The notes under the pieces are model-generated. The model was not told the DNA's origin. It made no database searches and saw only the letters and a program-made list of their open reading frames with translations. This document shows, one piece after another, positions 8,291 to 15,220 of a stretch of DNA of 25,744 nucleotides; the first letter of the stretch is position 1, and the number at the start of each line of letters is the position of its first letter. The position numbers were made by a program, and so were the translations under genes. Location: contig CAAEFF010000002.1 in NCBI GenBank assembly GCA_900755085.1, forward strand, positions 1 through 25,744, in the 5' to 3' direction. Origin of the DNA: an uncultured Streptococcus sp. Lineage in GTDB: Bacteria; Bacillota; Bacilli; Lactobacillales; Streptococcaceae.

Positions 8291-9405
8291 TCCTCCGCTA
8301 TTTCTTCTAATGTTTGGGTTGAAGCCAGATACCCAGCTTCTGTCCCAAAGGTTACTACATCAATGCTCACTTCCGGCTTCCGGTTTCTAAGCAAGCGTTC
8401 CGAACGGAACTTCATTTTGTCAACCAAGACCTGATAAACTTCCTCATAATGATATTCCTCAATCAGAGTTCCAGCTGCATCTGTTGTAATACATTGATCC
8501 ACTTTTTCAAGCAGTTCAACTGGGGCACCTAACAAGGCTAGATTGGCCATAATGATTTCCATTCGCGCATCTGAGTCTTTACTGTGAGTTGAGAAAATCC
8601 CACCAGCGACCTTGACAAATTTCCCCATATGTCCAACCATCAGAACACGAGTAAATCCGATCCGCTGGACTTCTTTAAGGACATGACCGACAAAGTTACT
8701 CATATTCACAATCCGATGAGGAGGAATTCCAAGTACATTGGTCGCAAAATCCTCGCCGTAATTTCCCGGAGCTAAAACAACAGACCGATAGCCTTGATTG
8801 TATAACATGGTTAACTCAATCGTAATCGAAGCTTTCCAACTATCCTCAGACATTGGGTTAACAATTCCTGTAGTCCCTAAAATAGAGATCCCTCCTACAA
8901 TTCCTAAACGAGAATTATAGGTCAACTTGGCTGTTTCTTCTCCACCCGGTACCGAAATAATAATCTTCGCTCCGCAATTTGGACCAAGTAATTGTCGGGC
9001 TGTTTTTTCAATCATGGCCCGAGGAGTTGGATTGATCGCTGCCATTCCAACATCACATTTCAGTCCTTTTTGTGTAACTCGACCAACACCTTCTCCTCCA
9101 TCAATCTCAATATCATTTGAATCCGGTAAGAGTGTCACTGTCGAATAAATCAGGAGTCCGTGCGTCGCATCTGCATCATCCCCGCCATCCTTTTCGACAG
9201 CAGCACTAGCAGTCAGTTCACCAAAAGAAGGATCTTTGGTATCCATCGTTACTTCGACTCCATTTGCTGTAGAAACGGTAACTTTTTCTTCGATATCTTG
9301 ATTTAAAATCATACTAATAGCCGCTGCAGTTGCTGCAGTTGCACAAGTACCTGTAGTAAACCCTTTTCTTAATTTCTTTCCATTAACATATGAGTACTCA
9401 TCCAT
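8281..9405 (-). CDS. cbiD: CbiD, cobalt-precorrin-5B C1-methyltransferase
   Basis: 374 residues, family length. CbiD methylates C1 and is found only in the anaerobic route, so it is good evidence for early cobalt insertion. The N-terminus KKLRKGFTTGTCATAATAAA is the family signature. Other conserved blocks are DGGDDADATHG (about residues 73-83), GGEGVGRVTQKGL (about 103-115), INPTPRAMI and SILGTTGIVNPMSE (about 173-186). GHMGKFVKVAGGIFSTHS is also diagnostic. GAAGGAA precedes the ATG. It follows the second cbiC by 22 bases and overlaps cbiE. Confidence 0.96.
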   Translation of the reverse strand: MDEYSYVNGKKLRKGFTTGTCATAATAAAISMILNQDIEEKVTVSTANGVEVTMDTKDPSFGELTASAAVEKDGGDDADATHGLLIYSTVTLLPDSNDIEIDGGEGVGRVTQKGLKCDVGMAAINPTPRAMIEKTARQLLGPNCGAKIIISVPGGEETAKLTYNSRLGIVGGISILGTTGIVNPMSEDSWKASITIELTMLYNQGYRSVVLAPGNYGEDFATNVLGIPPHRIVNMSNFVGHVLKEVQRIGFTRVLMVGHMGKFVKVAGGIFSTHSKDSDARMEIIMANLALLGAPVELLEKVDQCITTDAAGTLIEEYHYEEVYQVLVDKMKFRSERLLRNRKPEVSIDVVTFGTEAGYLASTQTLEEIAEEWT

Positions 9406-9427
9406 ATTGTTCCATTTCCTTCACTAC

Positions 9428-10105
9428 TTAATTATTTGGGACTACGAAGCGTTGGTAATCATCCATTTCTTGTTTGTACTGGTACAGGATGGCATTGACC
9501 ACTGCTGCTGCAATCGTACTTCCTCCCTTACTTCCCAATGCAACAATAGAAGGAATTGGGCTCTCATGCAGTTTCTGTTTTGATTCTGCCGCACCGACAA
9601 AGCCAACCGGAACACCAATAACAGCATCAGGGACTAGTGTTCCTTCTTCTACCATATCCAAGACTTTAAAGATAGAAGTTGGAGCGTTTCCGAATACAAA
9701 CAATTTAGGACCCAATTCATTGGCCGCATGTTCTACTGCTGCCATAGAACGAGTGATCCCTTTTGCCTTAGCTTCTTCAAAGATCGCTGGTTCATTTACC
9801 AAACATCTGTAGGCCACCCCTAGTTCATCCAAGATTCTTTTATTAAATCCACCTAGAACCATGGTCGTATCGGTGAAAATAGTTCCTTTATTTTTGATAA
9901 CATCTAGAATATGGTCGATGGCATCATTTGAAAATTTGATATTGTAGAGGTAATCGAAATCTGCACTCGCAAAAACAACTCGTTTCCAAACTGCTTCATG
10001 AAAGGAATTATCAAAAACAATATCTGGGTGCTCCTGATCAATGATTTCTTGAATTTTTTTAAAACTAGCTTCTTCAATCTGATTTGATACTTTTATATAA
10101 CTCAT
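9428..10105 (-). CDS. CbiC paralogue 2 with Phe in place of the catalytic His
   Basis: 225 residues from the chosen ATG (MSYIKVSNQIEEASFKKIQE), which has AGGATAAGG upstream; a further in-frame ATG eight codons earlier lies inside the end of the first cbiC. The fold is clearly CbiC/CobH precorrin-8X methylmutase: TDTTMVLGGFNKRIL, GITRSMAAVEHAA, LFVFGNAPTSIFKVL, GVPVGFVGAAESKQKL and GSKGGSTIAAAVVNAI are all intact. However, the block K-R-V-I-H-T-T-A-D-F of true methylmutases reads K-R-V-V-F-A-S-A-D-F here, with Phe at position 45 where its neighbour has His45. In CobH this His acts as the proton donor in the C11-to-C12 methyl shift. The DNA reads GTT-GTT-TTT with no frameshift. It may be a tetrapyrrole-binding partner of the active copy, or have a new role. 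It should not be assumed to be a working mutase. Confidence 0.9.
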   Translation of the reverse strand: MSYIKVSNQIEEASFKKIQEIIDQEHPDIVFDNSFHEAVWKRVVFASADFDYLYNIKFSNDAIDHILDVIKNKGTIFTDTTMVLGGFNKRILDELGVAYRCLVNEPAIFEEAKAKGITRSMAAVEHAANELGPKLFVFGNAPTSIFKVLDMVEEGTLVPDAVIGVPVGFVGAAESKQKLHESPIPSIVALGSKGGSTIAAAVVNAILYQYKQEMDDYQRFVVPNN

Positions 10106-10112
10106 AAATACC

Positions 10113-10805
10113 TTATCCTTTTTTATCATTTAAAGCTGTAGAATAACGAACATAGTCATCGGTCACAATCGTTTGCATTTGATAAATAATCGCATTAATA
10201 ATCGCTACGACAAGGGTGCTTCCCCCCTTACGTCCTTCATTTACCATAACAGGCAAGTCAGTCGCTAATAATGCTTCCTTAGATTCTAGAACATTGATAA
10301 ACCCAACGGGAACACCGATAATTGCATCTACTTTAACATTTTTCTCTTTGATTAAATCAAGGAGGTGGAACAAAGCTGTAGGTGCTCCTCCAAAAGCAAA
10401 TACTTTAGGTTCTTCTATCTCAATTGCTTTTTCAACAGCTGCCATGGCTCTAGTAATATTTTTTTCCTTAGCAAGTTGGATGACATCTTCATCGTTAATT
10501 AAGCAACGGTAGGAAACGCCCATTTGGTCCAACACTCGTTTATTGATCCCATTTAAAGAAATGCTTGAATCAACTATGATGGTTCCTTTATTCTGAATCA
10601 CATCAACAATACGTTCATTAACATGATTGATAAATTTCATGGTATAGAGATAGTCAAAATCACCCGTGGTATGAATTGCACGTTTAATAATGGCTTCTTC
10701 CATATCTTCATGAAATTCATAGCCAGGATGATCCCGGTCAATGACAGATTGAATGATCTGAAAACTTTTTTCCTCAATTGAGGAAGGGTTTTTGATATAG
10801 GACAT
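10113..10805 (-). CDS. cbiC: CbiC, cobalt-precorrin-8 methylmutase (catalytic copy)
   Basis: 230 residues. CbiC moves the methyl group from C11 to C12, converting cobalt-precorrin-8 to cobyrinate. It retains the catalytic histidine, His45 in IKRAIHTTGDFDYLY. Other family blocks are VDSSISLNGINKRVL, NITRAMAAVEKAI, VFAFGGAPTALFHLL, GVPVGFINVLESKEAL and GRKGGSTLVVAIINAI. The protein is followed after 7 bases by a second, diverged cbiC, and both start MSYIK and align without gaps across the active-site region. AGAGGAG precedes the ATG. The diverged partner downstream keeps some blocks closer to the Salmonella CbiC consensus (FVGAAESK), so simple recent duplication is not the only explanation. Confidence 0.95.
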   Translation of the reverse strand: MSYIKNPSSIEEKSFQIIQSVIDRDHPGYEFHEDMEEAIIKRAIHTTGDFDYLYTMKFINHVNERIVDVIQNKGTIIVDSSISLNGINKRVLDQMGVSYRCLINDEDVIQLAKEKNITRAMAAVEKAIEIEEPKVFAFGGAPTALFHLLDLIKEKNVKVDAIIGVPVGFINVLESKEALLATDLPVMVNEGRKGGSTLVVAIINAIIYQMQTIVTDDYVRYSTALNDKKG

Positions 10806-10818
10806 ACATACTCCTCTT

Positions 10819-11766
10819 TTAATAAATTACTAGAATAAAATAAATGATCGACAAAATGAAAACTGAAATCGTCGTTGTCATATAAAGCATAGAAATGGAG
10901 GATAAAATATCATCTGCTTCTACACTTCTTGTAGGATCACCAATAGTAGGTTTTGTAATCAACTCACCATGATAGACATGGGCTCCACCTAATTGGATCC
11001 CTAAGGCACCTGCCACGACCGACTCAGGGAAAGCACTATTTGGACTCGCATGTTGGTAGCGATCTCTCCAGCCAATTTTTATGGCATTTCTGAAATCCAA
11101 TTGCAGGACTCTGGTACTTGCCATCATAAACAACCAAGTTAAACGGGCAGGAATGAGATTGACCAAATCATCTATTTTAGCCGAAACATATCCAATCTTT
11201 CGGTATTTGGCTGTTTTATAACCGACCATTGAATCTAGCGTATTAATAGCTTTGTATCCCATTGCGAATACTGGACCGCCAATAAATAAGCACAATAAGG
11301 GGCCGATCACTCCATCACTTGCATTTTCTGCGACGGTTTCAATTGTTGCATTACAAATTTCAGGTATGGTAAGCTGATCTGTTTCTCTCCCTACGATCAT
11401 TCCCACTTGATACCTAGCCTTCTCAATGGAACCAGACTGAATGGCTTTGTATACTTTCAGAGCTTCAAAAGCAAGAGAGCGAGTTGCCAAACAGGTGTAG
11501 GCTAGATAAATCCACAAAATCCAATAAAGAATCGGGTGAAGCTGACTAGCACCCCACAAGATTCCATACGTGATGGAAACTGTCAAAGAAACGGTGCATA
11601 ACCAAAGGAATATTCCGAACAGAAAAGGATATCTCGTTTTTAAGTTTTCCATCCGTAAACAAGCATAAATAAAATTTCCAATTAGTTTGACCGGGTGTGG
11701 CCACGAATAGGGATCTCCAATTAACCAATCAAGAAGAAGAGCAATAAAGAGTGCAATAACTATCAT
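10819..11766 (-). CDS. cbiB: CbiB, adenosylcobinamide-phosphate synthase (integral membrane)
   Basis: 315 residues, family length. CbiB attaches the aminopropanol side chain to adenosylcobyric acid at the membrane. Hydrophobic segments occur at about residues 1-12, 45-70, 75-95, 150-175, 200-220 and 290-315. Signature blocks are LLDWLIGDPYSWPHPVKLIG (about 11-30) and ETVAENASDGVIGPLLC (about 143-159). The latter is the most conserved motif of CbiB/CobD. Further ones are ARLTWLFM and HASPNSAFPESVVAGALGIQLGG in two parts. The ATG overlaps the cbiA stop (ATGA). It precedes cbiC although it acts later, so gene order does not follow reaction order. Confidence 0.95.
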   Translation of the reverse strand: MIVIALFIALLLDWLIGDPYSWPHPVKLIGNFIYACLRMENLKTRYPFLFGIFLWLCTVSLTVSITYGILWGASQLHPILYWILWIYLAYTCLATRSLAFEALKVYKAIQSGSIEKARYQVGMIVGRETDQLTIPEICNATIETVAENASDGVIGPLLCLFIGGPVFAMGYKAINTLDSMVGYKTAKYRKIGYVSAKIDDLVNLIPARLTWLFMMASTRVLQLDFRNAIKIGWRDRYQHASPNSAFPESVVAGALGIQLGGAHVYHGELITKPTIGDPTRSVEADDILSSISMLYMTTTISVFILSIIYFILVIY

Positions 11767-13124
11767 TTTTTAGACTCCAGTATATAATCGATCCAACTCT
11801 TTAGGAGTTGCTCATTCTGATATAAATGAACATGGAGGTAACTGGCAAAGGTTTTCCCTTTCTGATATCCCCCTGTCCAATTCGAAACCACTTCTCCATC
11901 TCTTTCTTTTCTCAGATCTAAAACTGTTTTTTCAGAAGTATTGAAGATGGAATGATGGAACTCATGGCCTCGAACTTCCGTACCAGACGGACCAAATAAA
12001 GAATCTTCATTAGTGGTTGCAAAACAGTAACCAAAACGTTTTAGTCCGTTGGTCATCACACTAGTGCCATCAAATACCCCAACCATTTTAAAGAACTGAT
12101 CTTCAATCTCAAGATTTTTTCCAAGATACATCAATCCTCCGCACTCAGCATAGATTGGGATTCCTTTTTGATGAGCTTCTAGAACTGATTTTCTAAACGA
12201 GAGATTGTTAGACAATTCTTTTGCAAACAGCTCTGGATACCCCCCACCAAAATAATAAGCATCAGCTTCTGGTAAGCGTTCATCATGCAAGGGACTAAAT
12301 GGAATCAGATTCACATTAAAACTTCTCAATAAATCAAGATTATCTTCGTAATAAAAGTGAAAAGCATCATCAAGTGCATAAGCAATGGTTAATGGAGTGG
12401 TATTTTGAAGTTTGAATGGAGAAGAAAGTTTCACTGATTCCCTATCAACTTTTTCCAATAAACGATCAAACTGAATCGTTTTTTTAGCCTGCCCTCCAAG
12501 AATAGCAAATTTTTCTTCAAGATCATCCATCTCTATATCGGGAATCAAACCCAAATGTCTAGAAGGAAGTTCAACTTGAACATTTTTAGGGAAATAGCCC
12601 AAAACTTCAATATCAGTGTAGCGCTCAATCGCTCCCTTAATGAGTTGATAATGCGTTTCAGAAGCAACACGGTTGATAATAACACCAACGATATTTACAT
12701 CGGGATCAAATGAAGAAAAGCCATGTACAATTGCTGCCGCTGAAGTTGAAGTTGATTTCCCATCAATAATTAAAACGACAGGTAGATTGAGCTGTTTGGC
12801 AACAGATGCAGAAGAAGCACAATCTTTATCTGTTCCTAATCCATCATAGAGTCCCATCACCCCTTCTACCACTGCGATATCGGAATTTTGATGCCAACGA
12901 TAATAAGACCACTTCAAATAATCAGTATTTGGAATCAAAAAATTATCTAGATTACGAGACGAGTTCTTCGTTATGCGACTATGATAGGAGGTATCAATGT
13001 AATCAGGACCTATTTTATACGGTTGAACTTTGTACCCCATATCTGTTAAAGCTCTTAATACAGCTAGTGTTACTGTTGTTTTTCCAACACCACTAGATAC
13101 ACCAGCTAACATAAACTGCTTCAT
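11763..13124 (-). CDS. cbiA: CbiA, cobyrinate a,c-diamide synthase
   Basis: 453 residues, first gene of the cobalamin operon. CbiA uses ATP and glutamine to amidate the a and c side chains of cobyrinate. The N-terminal dethiobiotin-synthase-like domain has the P-loop AGVSSGVGKTTVTLAVLRAL (residues 7-26) and VVEGVMGLYDG (about 85-95). The C-terminal glutaminase domain begins about residue 245 and contains YFGGGYPELFA and IYAECGGLMYLG with the nucleophile Cys328. His431 in SYLHVHLY is the likely triad histidine. The ATG is preceded by a GGGGTG-type site directly after the leader terminator, so expression depends on readthrough of that terminator. CobB of the aerobic pathway is the alternative name for the same family. 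Confidence 0.95.
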   Translation of the reverse strand: MKQFMLAGVSSGVGKTTVTLAVLRALTDMGYKVQPYKIGPDYIDTSYHSRITKNSSRNLDNFLIPNTDYLKWSYYRWHQNSDIAVVEGVMGLYDGLGTDKDCASSASVAKQLNLPVVLIIDGKSTSTSAAAIVHGFSSFDPDVNIVGVIINRVASETHYQLIKGAIERYTDIEVLGYFPKNVQVELPSRHLGLIPDIEMDDLEEKFAILGGQAKKTIQFDRLLEKVDRESVKLSSPFKLQNTTPLTIAYALDDAFHFYYEDNLDLLRSFNVNLIPFSPLHDERLPEADAYYFGGGYPELFAKELSNNLSFRKSVLEAHQKGIPIYAECGGLMYLGKNLEIEDQFFKMVGVFDGTSVMTNGLKRFGYCFATTNEDSLFGPSGTEVRGHEFHHSIFNTSEKTVLDLRKERDGEVVSNWTGGYQKGKTFASYLHVHLYQNEQLLKSWIDYILESKK

Positions 13125-13144
13125 CCTAACACCCCAATCTCTTG

Positions 13145-13187
13145 AAAATAAATAGAGCTACAAAAAATACACTATTTTTTGTAGCTC
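13145..13187 (-). terminator. Intrinsic terminator in the cbi operon leader
   Basis: On the minus strand a perfect 15-bp stem (arms at 13173-13187 and 13155-13169) with a 3-base loop is followed by TATTTATTTT (13145-13154). It lies between the promoter and cbiA, so it would end transcription before the operon unless prevented. Its 5' arm overlaps the 3' arm and part of the loop of the ANTAR-type hairpin at 13183-13194, so the two structures exclude each other. The U-tract is interrupted by two A residues, so basal leakiness is plausible. Confidence 0.85.
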
Positions 13188-13224
13188 CGTTGCTTTATTA
13201 AATTACTCAGCACCTCGTTGTGCT
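13183..13224 (-). promoter_or_regulatory. Candidate ANTAR (EutV-type) two-hairpin antiterminator in the cbi leader
   Basis: Reading the minus strand, hairpin P1 is AGCAC-AACGAG-GTGCT (13224 to 13209) and hairpin P2 is AGC-AACGGA-GCT (13194 to 13183), joined by 14 bases. Both loops are six bases with A at position 1 and G at position 4, the known recognition pattern of ANTAR-domain antiterminators such as EutV. The 3' side of P2 forms the start of the terminator stem, so stabilising P2 would block termination. The same design occurs upstream of eutA in this window. The P2 stem has only three clean pairs, which is the weakest point of the assignment. Confidence 0.72.
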
Positions 13225-13255
13225 CCATTTGGTTCTTCACATTAAAGATGCTTTC

Positions 13256-13284
13256 ATTCTAATATAAATTATAGCATTTGTCAA
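13256..13284 (-). promoter_or_regulatory. Sigma-70-type promoter of the cbi operon
   Basis: The minus strand shows TTGACA (13284 to 13279), a 17-base spacer, and TAGAAT (13261 to 13256). The expected start of transcription is near 13249. The spacer is AT-rich and also holds TATAAT, but too close to the -35 to act with it. The promoter lies between the eutQ terminator and the cbi leader, so the cobalamin operon has its own start. Near-consensus quality suggests that control acts mainly after initiation, at the leader terminator. Confidence 0.8.
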
Positions 13285-13305
13285 TGAAAAATTGTAAACG
13301 CAATC

Positions 13306-13330
13306 AAAAAAGAGCACGCATGTGGTGCTC
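13306..13330 (-). terminator. Intrinsic terminator after eutQ
   Basis: Reading the minus strand, GAGCAC (13330 to 13325), a 7-base loop and GTGCTC (13317 to 13312) form a 6-bp GC-rich stem, followed by six T residues (13311 to 13306). It lies 27 bases past the eutQ stop and just before the cbi promoter, and so closes the eut operon. No ANTAR-type hairpin overlaps it. Confidence 0.85.
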
Positions 13331-13356
13331 CTTAAAAAAATTCTATATAAAGTTGA

Positions 13357-13803
13357 TTATCCTTGCCAATCTGCTGGATAAGTCACATAAATAAATCGCG
13401 CCTTATCTTTAACAGAAAATTGAATATCACTTCCCTTTGGAATAAAGATGATTTCACCCGGACCAGCACTCATGACTTCATCACCAGAGATAACATCCAA
13501 ACGACCTTCAATGACATAATCTACTTCATCATAATCTAAATGCCAAGGGAAGGTTGTCTTATCCATGGTCATCAAACCTAAGCCAAGTCGAGGACTTTCT
13601 TCCAGTGTTAAAAGATCTCGCGTATATACTTGGTGGTCTGGATTTCCTGTATCCAAACGATCTTCAGGACGAACATCTAGACTTGGTAATGAAATAGATG
13701 CTACACCAGCTTTACTTACACGTTTAGCAGAACCTTTACTCGCTAATTCTTCTAAAAGAATTTTACGAACCAAAGATTCAATATCTGTACGATTATAATC
13801 CAT
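13357..13803 (-). CDS. eutQ: EutQ, short form: cupin protein with N-terminal encapsulation-type helix
   Basis: 148 residues, shorter than the roughly 230-residue enterobacterial EutQ. Residues about 3-24 (YNRTDIESLVRKILLEELAS) form an amphipathic helix like the peptides that target cargo into microcompartments. Residues about 45-148 are a cupin: FPWHLDYDEVDYVIEGRLDV, a G-E-I-I-F-I-P-K-G-S strand-turn and FIYVTYPADW. Salmonella EutQ has acetate kinase activity, which would complete acetyl phosphate to acetate plus ATP; whether this short form keeps it cannot be read from the sequence. The enterobacterial N-terminal module is absent. It is the last gene of the eut operon and is followed by a terminator. 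GGGGG precedes the ATG. Confidence 0.92.
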   Translation of the reverse strand: MDYNRTDIESLVRKILLEELASKGSAKRVSKAGVASISLPSLDVRPEDRLDTGNPDHQVYTRDLLTLEESPRLGLGLMTMDKTTFPWHLDYDEVDYVIEGRLDVISGDEVMSAGPGEIIFIPKGSDIQFSVKDKARFIYVTYPADWQG

Positions 13804-13819
13804 TTATTTTTACCCCCAA

Positions 13820-14914
13820 TTAGGCTTCTTTCTTAGTCAAGAAGTAGGCAAGTAATACAGCAGTCACCCCACCAACAAACTTACCAATCATCATTGGAAC
13901 AATCATTTTAGCATTTTGTCCAGCAGTAAATCCTAAGTGGTCCCCAATTACAAATGATGCAGATACAGCAAAGGCAATGTTCAAGATTTTACCACGTTTG
14001 TCCATATCTTTTAACATTTGGAACATGGCAATGTTGTTTGCCAAAGAAGCAACCAAACCAGCAGCCCCTACTTCATTCATACCTAATGATTTACCAATAG
14101 CTGAAAGAGGTTTGTTGGCAACTTTTGTAAATACTGCAACTAAACCAAAAGCTCCAGCCAATGTTACTGCAATCGAACCAACAACAACAAAAGCTTCTTG
14201 AAGTGTTTCTGCACCTTTTGGATATAGATTAATCAACCATTCATTTCCTGTTAAGAGTTGTGCAGCACCAAATGCTAAACCTAATGTTGCAATCACAACA
14301 ATAATTTGACCAAAGATTTCAAATCCTTTAATCATTCCATTTGGAATAAGAAGTAAACCTAAGAAAATAAGTGCAGATACAATTACGATAGGGATCAAGT
14401 TGATTAACAAAGTACCAAATGATAAACCTGGAACTAGAAGTCCACCAACTAAACATCCGACAGGTACGGTTACCAAACCGTACAAAATACCACGAGCCAA
14501 GAAAGGACGATCTGATTTTTCGATAATTCCTAAAGCAACAGGTATTGTAAACACGATTGTTGGTCCCATCATAGAACCTAAAACGTAGGCCGCAAAATCA
14601 CCAACAGCTTTATCTTGCGCTAAGCTTAAGGCTAAAGGTGCTCCACCCATATCATTTGCGATAAATGTTGTTGCAAAAATCGAAGGATCCGCACCTACCA
14701 AACCATAAAGAGGTACAATAACAGGTTTTAATAAGTCAGCCAACAAAGGAGCTACTACCATAATCCCTGCCATAGAAAGCGCTAACGCCCCCATAGCCAT
14801 AATTCCCTCTTCAAACTTTTCACTAAGGCCCAATTTCCCGCCGATACATTTATCAACTGCACCGACAAGCATAAACAGAACCATAATGTAAATGATAATT
14901 TCATTTATACTCAT
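13820..14914 (-). CDS. eutH: EutH, ethanolamine permease
   Basis: 364 residues, strongly hydrophobic with about ten membrane segments spread along its length. EutH imports ethanolamine, mainly protonated ethanolamine when the external concentration is low. Recognisable blocks are MVLFMLVGAVDKCIGGKLGL (about residues 11-30), EEGIMAMGALALSMAGI, TTFIANDMGGAPLALSLA (about 82-99), GSMMGPTIVFTIPVALG and ASLANNIAMFQMLKDMDKRG. GDHLGFTAGQ near residue 325 is conserved. It sits between eutN and eutQ, near the 3' end of the operon. Confidence 0.96.
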   Translation of the reverse strand: MSINEIIIYIMVLFMLVGAVDKCIGGKLGLSEKFEEGIMAMGALALSMAGIMVVAPLLADLLKPVIVPLYGLVGADPSIFATTFIANDMGGAPLALSLAQDKAVGDFAAYVLGSMMGPTIVFTIPVALGIIEKSDRPFLARGILYGLVTVPVGCLVGGLLVPGLSFGTLLINLIPIVIVSALIFLGLLLIPNGMIKGFEIFGQIIVVIATLGLAFGAAQLLTGNEWLINLYPKGAETLQEAFVVVGSIAVTLAGAFGLVAVFTKVANKPLSAIGKSLGMNEVGAAGLVASLANNIAMFQMLKDMDKRGKILNIAFAVSASFVIGDHLGFTAGQNAKMIVPMMIGKFVGGVTAVLLAYFLTKKEA

Positions 14915-14930
14915 AAATTAATCCCTACTT

Positions 14931-15209
14931 TCAATAATCATCCAGTTGATACTCAACTTTATCAATGATACCTATTATGACCATATCTACTGGGACATCC
15001 TGTCTATTCAAACTCACACGAGCTGAACTTCCTGTAGTGACCAACACTTGATCACCTTCACCAGCACCAATACAATCAGCAGCAATGACTAAGGCAGGAT
15101 CTGTTTGATGGTCATCCAGTTGCCGCTCGACCACTAAAAACTTTAATCCATTAAGTTTTTCATCTTTTCTCGTAGCCCATAGACTTCCTTTCACTTTCCC
15201 AACAAACAT
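14931..15209 (-). CDS. eutN: EutN, microcompartment shell vertex protein
   Basis: 92 residues, the size of a single EutN/CcmL (BMV) domain. Proteins of this family form pentamers that cap the vertices of the microcompartment shell. It begins MFVGKVKGSLWATRKDEKL, the typical start, and has LVIAADCIGAGEGDQVLVTTGSSAR (about residues 40-65, in parts), whose G-A-G-x-G-D-x-V-L-V-x-x-G-S-S-A-R core is diagnostic. It ends with a VDMVIIGIID strand. AGGAG precedes the ATG. It follows the unknown eut protein by 11 bases. Confidence 0.96.
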   Translation of the reverse strand: MFVGKVKGSLWATRKDEKLNGLKFLVVERQLDDHQTDPALVIAADCIGAGEGDQVLVTTGSSARVSLNRQDVPVDMVIIGIIDKVEYQLDDY

Positions 15210-15220
15210 CTCGCTACTCC

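Noticed and set aside
9474..9812. A 112-codon ORF on the plus strand.
   Set aside because: It lies wholly antisense to the second cbiC, and its codons mirror that gene's conserved blocks; a shadow.
9428..10105. The second cbiC as a pseudogene.
   Set aside because: It is full length, in frame, has a good ribosome site and keeps all conserved blocks except the active-site histidine, so it appears to be maintained.
13172..13228. An 18-codon leader ORF (starting MEHNEVLSNL) that runs through both hairpins and stops inside the cbi terminator stem, which could suggest peptide-based attenuation.
   Set aside because: There is no Shine-Dalgarno before the ATG, the codons show no run of one regulatory amino acid, and the A1/G4 hexaloops explain the same bases better. 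Ribosome profiling would settle it.
13125..13260. Cobalamin riboswitch in the cbi leader.
   Set aside because: Expected from context, but the leader is short and I see no B12-box-like sequence; the visible structures are accounted for by two short hairpins and a terminator.
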